DNA of 64,000 nucleotides, from contig NC_045133.1 in assembly GCF_007655135.1 (NCBI RefSeq), positions 22,355,845-22,419,844 on the forward strand, in the 5' to 3' direction. This document shows, piece by piece, positions 57,701-64,000 of this stretch. The notes below the pieces were generated by a model, which ran no database searches, had not been told where the DNA came from, and saw nothing but the letters and a program-made list of their open reading frames with translations. Positions within the stretch are counted from its first letter, which is position 1; each line of letters begins with the position of its first letter. The stretch comes from Punica granatum (lineage: Eukaryota > Streptophyta > Magnoliopsida > Myrtales > Lythraceae). A program made the position numbers and the translations under genes.

Positions 57701-58341
57701 CTCGATCCTTAAGGACACGATTCATAGGGGGTCTAACGCCCCAACCGTAGATCACGGGGTCCAATCCTCTAACACTGAGCGCGCATCTTAATTTCAATTC
57801 AAGTCTTTTCAAATCACACGGTGAGCACGAGTGGAATAATGACCGAACGCGAACCGATCGTGATTCAGTTGTTGTAATTTATATTTTATTTATTTGAGAG
57901 GACAATGTAAGGATTTATGTTGTACATTTATTCATATAAGAATCCCGGTCGGAGAGTGGACGGTCGGAGTGTTTCTTCAAATTTACGGTGTCAAAACGCG
58001 TAAGATGAGCGGAACTTAATTAAGCGGTAATTAAATTAAAATGACTAGCCTAGACAAGCTAGAGTACCGATAGAGCGTGCGAGATATAGGCTCGCATGTA
58101 ACAGAACCTCCGAATTTGGAATCTCGGGTTTCGCAGACCATATGCCTTAGCAATTAGGTGTACTCCGTACCCCTAGATCCGGGTAACTTGCCGGCCCTCG
58201 ACCTTCGAGTCGTAAAATGGCAAGTGGTGACTCCTTCTCACGTGCGTCCGTCGCGCGTCCCTGGGAAGGTGGACACTCCCAAGCTGCATTGCATAGGCGC
58301 GTGCACGCATGTTCCGACGAGATGAAATTCGAGTGTGCACA
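48770..58341 (+). repeat. 3' LTR of element B, interrupted
   Basis: LTR sequence at 48770-52244 and 57626-58341 (about 4.19 kb), split by the reversed solo LTR. It begins TGTCAGCACCC after the PPT and ends GTGTGCACA. ATATAGG hairpin at 58076-58098. Confidence 0.9.
52245..57620 (-). mobile_element. Solo LTR related to family A, reversed, nested in element B
   Basis: 5376 bp. Minus strand runs from TGTCAGCACCCC to GGTGCGCACA. The pre-insertion target is known from the 5' LTR of element B (ACTCGGCAATAAC). Flanks are TCGGT (52240-52244) and TTGGC (57621-57625), both one C-to-T step from TCGGC. Its 3' part is clearly A-like, including the hairpin at 52488-52510. Its U3 is diverged from element A and lacks the GC minisatellite, so this is a sister subfamily. 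TATA box on minus at 56371-56377. Confidence 0.88.
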
Positions 58342-58637
58342 CTATTACTTTTATAATATGTAATGTAGTATATATGTGCTGTTTTAATTTAGTGAAATAA
58401 TCCTTCTTTTTCCGTGAGAAAATATTTTTTTTTCATTTGGTACGTATGAATGTTAATTTTACTTTTAAAAGAAAAACTAGCACGTGCAATGCAGGTGCCT
58501 ATCTCCTAGTATATATAAAAGTGTGGAATTCCTACTTATGTTTGTTCACATTTCTATCCCTAAAACAACCCCCGTAAACTTTTCAAATTCCCATAACGCC
58601 CTCGTCCATTTAGAAACCGCAATGATCCTCTTGTTTT
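58342..58637. repeat. Copy II of the paralogous segment, right part
   Basis: Continues copy II after element B and matches 63315-63625 of copy III. It ends at TTTTACCTTTTAA, where similarity to copy III stops and an LTR fragment begins. Confidence 0.85.
58477..58500 (-). mobile_element. Helitron-like 3' end (pair with 63457-63480)
   Basis: On the minus strand a hairpin (GCACCTGC / GCACGTGC with small loop) runs straight into CTAG followed by T. The same signature, slightly decayed, is in copy III. Absence of the usual spacer before CTRR makes this less certain than the one at 28103. Confidence 0.3.
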
Positions 58638-60117
58638 ACCTTTTAAATTGGGGACTGTGTAGAAATTACTGAAAATGTCTCAGAACTTGTTTGAAACGAA
58701 TTTAAAATATGGGCTGATCTGAAAAGTGAAAAAATGCCCCAGGGACTGAATTGAAACGACCCGAAGAGTTCTTTGGGGTTGTTGGAAAATTCAGTAAAAT
58801 TCAAGGACTGATTGAAAAATGCTGTAAATGGCTGGGACTCGGCTGAAACGAATTTTAAAATTTGGGGCAGATCTGAAAAGGGGGAAAAATGGTCCCGGGA
58901 CTAAACTGAAACAACTCGACAAGTTCCTTGGGATGTTTGAAAAATTCTGTAAAATTCAAGGAGTGATTGGAAAATGATAAAAATGGCTGGGACTTGGCTG
59001 AAATGAATTTTAAAATTCGGGGCAGATCTGAAAAGGGCGAAAAATTGTCCCGGGACTAAACTGAAACAACTCAAAAAGTTCGTTGGGATGTTTGAAAAAT
59101 TCTGTAAAATTCAAGGACTGATTTGAAAGTGATAAAAATGGCTGGGACTTGGCTAAAATGAATTTTAAAATTCGGGGTAGATCTGAAAAAAAATAAAAAT
59201 GCATCATCAGGACTGAAATGAGACAAGATAGAAAGTTCCTAAAATCGAGTTTAGGACAAATCCGATCACCCACGCAACCCAAGAATGCTCATTTCACATC
59301 ATATCCATCCAAGCAAACATAAAAATTCAAAAATGGAGCCCTAAACATGCCACTAAGTCGAGAATATACCTAGTTCGAAAAGTTGAGGGGTAATTCTGTA
59401 AATAAGGAAAAATGAAGAAAAAATTAAAAATCAATGCCGGACGAATTGGGCCGGGCCGTGACAGGTGGACTGGGCCGAGTGGGCTGAATGGGCTTCTGCT
59501 GGGCCCGAGCGAATGGGCTGCGAATTGGGCCGATTGAGCTATCACTGGACCGGGCTGGGCTGCCGCTAGACACGGGCTGCATTGCTGGACACGGACCGAC
59601 ACGAACTTTGCCCCTGCGACCTAAAAGAAAAGGAACCGATCCGATTAATTTCAAACGGGGAAAACGAAGAGAAGCAAATGCGGTTCGGGTGGTTGCGAGT
59701 CGTGCGTGAGGATCATCCAGAGGGGGAGTCAGCCGAGCTAAGGGTTCAGTGAGCTGAGGGAGCCGAGGTGAGGGACGACAGGGAGAGTGAGCTGTGGGGT
59801 GGCGAGCTGCGGGACGAGCTCGGAGGTCACGAGCCAAGGGTCTCCCGTCCGGAGAAAGTGGGCGAGCTACGGGCCGGGCATGAGGATCAGGACGAGTTGA
59901 AGGATTTCGGCCGCCGCAAGGTGAGAACGAGCTCCGGGTTTTCGAGAGAATTTGTGAGCTGAGAGAGAGCGTGGATTGTCCGAGAGAAAAATCGAGCTGC
60001 GGGCCGTGAGCTATGGGAGACCGTGTGTGAGCTGAGGGATCTTTTTTTTGTTCGTGAGCTCTCGTCTCCTTTTTTTTTCGGTTTCGATCGTGAGCTCTGG
60101 TTTTGTCCCGAAAAACC

Positions 60118-60154
<37 letters not shown>

Positions 60155-60740
60155 TTGGCGTGCACGGGAGCGGTTGGCGTGTGCAGAGGGGGAAAGGATG
60201 ACGGGAGCAGGGCATGCGTGCAGGCTTCGAGTTGTAAGCTCGGGTCCAGTCGGCAAGGGAGCAGGAGAAGAGAAGAAAAAAAAGAAAAGAAGAAAAGAGG
60301 AAGAAGAAGAACAGGAAAAAGGAAAAGAAGAAGAAGCAACGGTCAGAAGTCACTTCTCACCGTTTCCCTCTTTTTTTTTTTTGAATTCGACGTGCGTACA
60401 AATTGAAAATTCTGTGTTCTTGATCGGATGTCGGAAAAAATAATTCGAGACCACCATCGTGCTCAGAAAAATTCGTTGATCGATATTATGCGATGAAATT
60501 ATCTCCAATCTCGAATTTTGTCCTGGATTTTGAAAATTGACGTCGATGTACGCGAAATTCAAAAACGTCCCAAATAATATTTTTTTTGAAAAATCATAAA
60601 ATTGGTATTAAATTAGGCAAATTTGCTATTTCCAAAAAGTCGTGAATACTCGAGTAATTAATCGAAAATACTTCCCTCACGGGTGGCAAAATGACGATTT
60701 TGCCCCTCTGGAGCTAGTGGACCAAAATTGGGTTCTGACA
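58638..60740 (-). mobile_element. Truncated reversed family-B LTR
   Basis: Minus strand starts TGTCAGAACCC at 60740 and follows the first ~2.1 kb of LTR B: CT-rich block (about 60270-60350), GGCCCA cluster (59440-59600) and the ~180-bp repeats. It then stops abruptly at 58638 against copy II. The 3' half of the LTR and one target duplication are gone, so a deletion or rearrangement fused it to copy II; TTAA-type microhomology is present at the join. Confidence 0.85.
60118..60154. repeat. (GA)n microsatellite
   Basis: An almost pure GA run within the reversed LTR fragment. Confidence 0.9.
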
Positions 60741-63631
60741 CATATCTCAAAGAGTTTTACGTAACTTTTTAGTAAAATATATACTTTTTACTTAAATTTT
60801 TAGTAATTTTCATGGTTGTATGGAGGTACAACCAATTTGATTGATTGCACCATAGAATCCTCTTTGCGAGTGTAATTCTTGTTTGTCTCATTTTTAAACT
60901 GAGAATTAGGCTGCGTTTGAATTGTTAGTGTGATTTTAGAATCATGATTTTGATTTTGATTTTGATTTTGATTTTGATTTTGATTTTGATTTTGAAAAAA
61001 GACAAATGAGATAGTATTATAAAATTGACTTGGGAAACGTGTATTTTTGTTGTGTAGTGTTGGGTTAAAATCAAAATCATGATTCTAAAATCACACTATA
61101 AATTTAAATGGGGCCTAATGCTCGCAAACAATTAATGATGGACAAAGACTTGACAACAATATCAGCTCATCATCTCTATAAAGTAAATTGTTTTATTTAT
61201 TTATTCGTTATTATTATTATTAGTAAATAAATGAACTGAATGAGCATCATGAATTTGCAGGAACATATGCCTATTCATAAAAGATATATTAGGGGAAATT
61301 TAAAAAAAAAAAAATTCACTGACTCATATCGCTTCTGTCTCTGTGTGTGTGTATTAAGGGTGGTGTTATGTAATTTATAGTTTTCAATATAAGTAGAATT
61401 ATTTATGAAGATTTGAAAAATATAATTATAAAATTAATTGATAAAAAAGATCAACATGAGTCGGAAAAAGAAAATAATCGTGAAGTTGGCCTGCGTGAGA
61501 AGAAAGAGGAGAGAGAGGAAGAGGGAAGAAGAGAGGAAAGTGAGAAAATGCGGGATTGATCTCCACGTCGGGTAAATGAATTTACTGGTGCATCTTTTCA
61601 TCTTTTTATGTCACAAACTTTAACTCGGGTAACATCTCCATGAACCACTACTATAATCCAACTCTTTTTTTTCTTTTTATAATTCTATCAGATTTCAATA
61701 TGACTTTTCCATGAAGCCCATTGTTAATCGGAAAAATTACACCAAAAAGTTAGAGTTTTTACGTTTGTCCCAAATTTAATCAAATTAGAATTTATTCTCA
61801 TATATGATCTGCCGTCCAATTCCGTTAACGTTTTATGTCTGTCTGCTGACATGTACTTAAGGGACTTCGATGTGGACCCACAGCTACACATATAGCACCA
61901 CTCATTGCATGCGCCTCATTAAAAATTCAGAAAAATATGAAAAAGAAAATTAAAAAAATTCCAGTAAACCTAGAAAAAAATTAATTTAACGAAAATTCAT
62001 AAAAATGCGGAAGATTTAAAAACAAACAGTAAAATTAATAAAATGAAAAAATGAAAAATTTTAAAAACCAAAGAAGATTCATAAAACTTGTTAAGCAAAG
62101 ACTTGAAAGCTGAAGAAAATTCATAAAATTTGAAAATAAATACAAAATTTAAAAAACTATCAAATTTTTTATAAAACTTACTGACCAAAGAAAATTAAAA
62201 AGTGCAGAATATTCAAGAAAAAATTCAAAATTTTATGATTTTCTATTTATATTTTCATAATTCTCATAATTTTATTTTTAATTTTTTTTTATATATTTCA
62301 TTTTATTTGTTTTGAATTTCTTATGAATATTCTATAATTTTTAGATTTTTTCTGTAAATTTACGAATTTTCTTCGGTTTTTAAATTTTTTCTAAATTTTC
62401 AGAATTTGTTTTCTATTTGTTTCCAAACTTTCAGAACTTTTATTTATGAATTTTCTTTAATAGTTTTAAATTGCTTTGTGAATTTTTTGGAACTTTTTTT
62501 TATTTATTTTCTTTGATTTTTTAATGTTTTCTATATTTTCTATGAGGTAGTATGCAACGAGTGGTGCAATGTGTGTAGTTGTGATCCGCATTGATGTCCT
62601 GTAAATCTTTGTCTATAAATAGATGAAAAACGTTGCTAGAATTGGATAGCTCGCCAATTTGAGGAAAAAAATAGAAAGCACGTATTTTTGTGAGATATAA
62701 TTTAAATTTAGTCGAATGGGAGACAAACTTTGAAACTCTAATAAGTAATAATAGCATCAAACTATTTTCAGGTTATATGGAAAATCTTATCCCACAAATA
62801 GAATATAAATTCACTATATCATGCACCACCAAACTATATTATTTTCAAATTTAACATAGTATGTTGTGAACAAAACTGTGATGACACTCTTATTTGTGGA
62901 ACTAACCATGTCAGGCTTCTCCCTCCTATTATCGGCCTTCTCTCCATTCTTCTTCTCACAACACAAAAGTGATAATGAAATCTTTTCAACGTGGCCAAAA
63001 TGTTTCCTTTTTTGTACATTTATTCGTTTTCTTTTATAAGTCTTCTGGATACCAAATAAAATGCTACTTACAATTTTGTGTTATTTTTTCTTTGTCTTAT
63101 ATTGAAATTAGCCGACTAATACTTTCTTTAGAGCAGAACAAATAAAATTCTTCCATCCAAGTGGTTGATGAAAAATGTTCTTTTTAATGAAAATCACAAT
63201 TCATTAAGTTTTATAAAAGTTGAGATGCTGAGAGGAAATATCTTAAACAACCAAGAATATTAAAGCAGATATTTTTTTTGCTCAACTAATGTAGATGTTC
63301 AGAAATTTAGTTTTCTATTTCTTTTATAATATCTAATGTAGTATATATATGTACTGTTTTAATTTAGTGAAATAATCCTTCTTTTTCCGTGAGAAAATAA
63401 TTCTTTTTTTTCTCATTTGATACATACAAATGTTAATTTTACTTTTAAAAGAAAAACTAGCACGTGCAATGCATGTGGCTATCTCCTAGTATATATAAAA
63501 GCGTGGAATTCCTACTTATGTTCACATTTCTATCCCTAAAACACCCCCCCGTAAACTTTTCAAATTCCCATAACGCCCTCGTCCATTTAGAAACCGCAAT
63601 GATCCTCTTGTTTTACCTTTTAAAAGTATAA
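60741..63631. repeat. Copy III of the paralogous segment
   Basis: Matches copy II from 36041 to 39277 plus 58342-58637. It lacks the MITE, element B and the ~430 bp at 37130-37560, and has its own 207-bp insertion at 60909-61115. Element B's target CTATT is single at 63315-63319. By eye it is much closer to copy II than copy I is. Confidence 0.85.
60909..61115. mobile_element. MITE with (TTTTGA)n, unique to copy III
   Basis: 207 bp. The left end GGCTGCGTTTGAATT pairs with the right end AATTTAAATGGGGCC, and the next inward 25 bp (GTGTGATTTTAGAATCATGATT) are inverted almost perfectly. TA-type duplication (TTA|..|TAA). GG(C/G)..GCGTTTG ends suggest a Tourist/PIF-Harbinger type. About eight TTTTGA repeats lie at 60953-60996. 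Copies I and II have no insertion here. Confidence 0.6.
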
Positions 63632-63863
63632 GTACATTGACGAAAATTACCAGGTATTGCTGAAACAGTCACCAATTGCACCATCTCATCATCACTTGCA
63701 CTTAGGATTCCAAGCGAAACCGTAGTTCACATGCAAAATGATTATTTGCTGATGCAGTAGACCCATTGATTGAGAGTTACGATCATGTTGCATACAACAG
63801 CAAAAATCATTTAAAATTGAATTAAAAAACCTAACATGTGTTTCAGATGTCGTCCCACTCGCT

Positions 63864-63904
<41 letters not shown>

Positions 63905-64000
63905 ATGGATTATATATCTGGACTGTTTGGTACTACAAGAATGCTAGGTTAAGAGTCTGATTAGCACTAGGATTGAATCAAGCATGGAGCACATATATTA
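63632..64000. other. Right edge, unassigned; weak exon-like stretch
   Basis: Unique sequence beyond copy III with a (CT)n run at about 63866-63900. On the minus strand 63732-63651 is open, reads LGILSASDDEMVQLVTV, and ends at a donor-like CCTG|GTAATT. I do not recognise it. It could be an internal exon of a gene outside the window or chance. Confidence 0.15.

Larger units (their letters stand above)
39278..58341 (+). mobile_element. Element B: complete non-autonomous LTR retrotransposon, nested
   Basis: TG..CA element flanked by the perfect duplication CTATT (39273-39277 and 58342-58346). 5' LTR 39278-43205; PBS 43209-43227; noncoding interior; PPT 48756-48769; 3' LTR 48770-58341 interrupted by a reversed solo LTR at 52245-57620. 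Without that insertion the element is about 13.7 kb. No gag or pol was found. Copy III shows the unoccupied target at 63315-63319, which confirms both ends. Confidence 0.93.

Noticed and set aside
59424..60353. 309-codon minus-strand frame
   Set aside because: Lies in the same CT-rich LTR region as the frame at 1457, seen in reversed orientation; not conserved as protein.
63862..63902. CT run as a possible promoter element
   Set aside because: A pure dinucleotide repeat; no TATA box or coding start is tied to it within the window.

Overview
The window reads as plant nuclear DNA, most likely from a eudicot. It is repeat-dominated, holds LTR retrotransposons, MITEs, SINEs and Helitron-type ends, and its one recognisable gene is a broken cytochrome P450 of the CYP82 type, a family typical of eudicots. 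I find no intact protein-coding gene, rRNA, tRNA or CRISPR. The species cannot be named from the sequence alone.

Layout. (1) 230-6745 is copy I of a segment that elsewhere in the window lies upstream of the CYP82 pseudogene. It carries a SINE (710-892) and a foldback MITE (940-6050) split by a 4.8-kb solo LTR of family B (1057-5843). (2) 6746-8409 is low-copy DNA with a 200-bp tandem duplication and a second type of SINE. (3) 8410-27248 is a complete 18.8-kb non-autonomous LTR retrotransposon, element A. Its LTRs are 6.4 kb and nearly identical, its internal region is 6 kb and noncoding, and its target-site duplication (TSD) is TCGAG. (4) 27249-32558 is AT-rich DNA with a Helitron-like end, an inverted-repeat element and a SINE. 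(5) 32559-35281 (minus) is the CYP82 pseudogene: two exons, one premature stop, five frame-breaking lesions and loss of the haem-ligand Cys. (6) Copy II of the upstream segment runs 35457-39277 and resumes at 58342-58637. It is interrupted by element B (39278-58341, TSD CTATT). The 3' LTR of element B is itself interrupted by a reversed 5.4-kb solo LTR related to family A (52245-57620). (7) 58638-60740 is a truncated, reversed family-B LTR. (8) 60741-63631 is copy III, which preserves the empty sites of both element B and the MITE. (9) 63632-64000 is unassigned.

How the parts relate. The three paralogous copies serve as empty-site controls for one another, so TSDs and insertion order can be read directly. 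Elements A and B share their primer-binding site, polypurine tract, leader and much of their noncoding interior, yet encode no gag or pol; they probably depended on an autonomous Ty3/gypsy-type partner. Their LTRs are strongly diverged, but the 3' half keeps several short RNA-hairpin candidates. One, an 8-bp stem with an invariant ATATAGG loop, shows compensatory base changes between families. I regard this structured leader as the most interesting possibly undescribed feature here.
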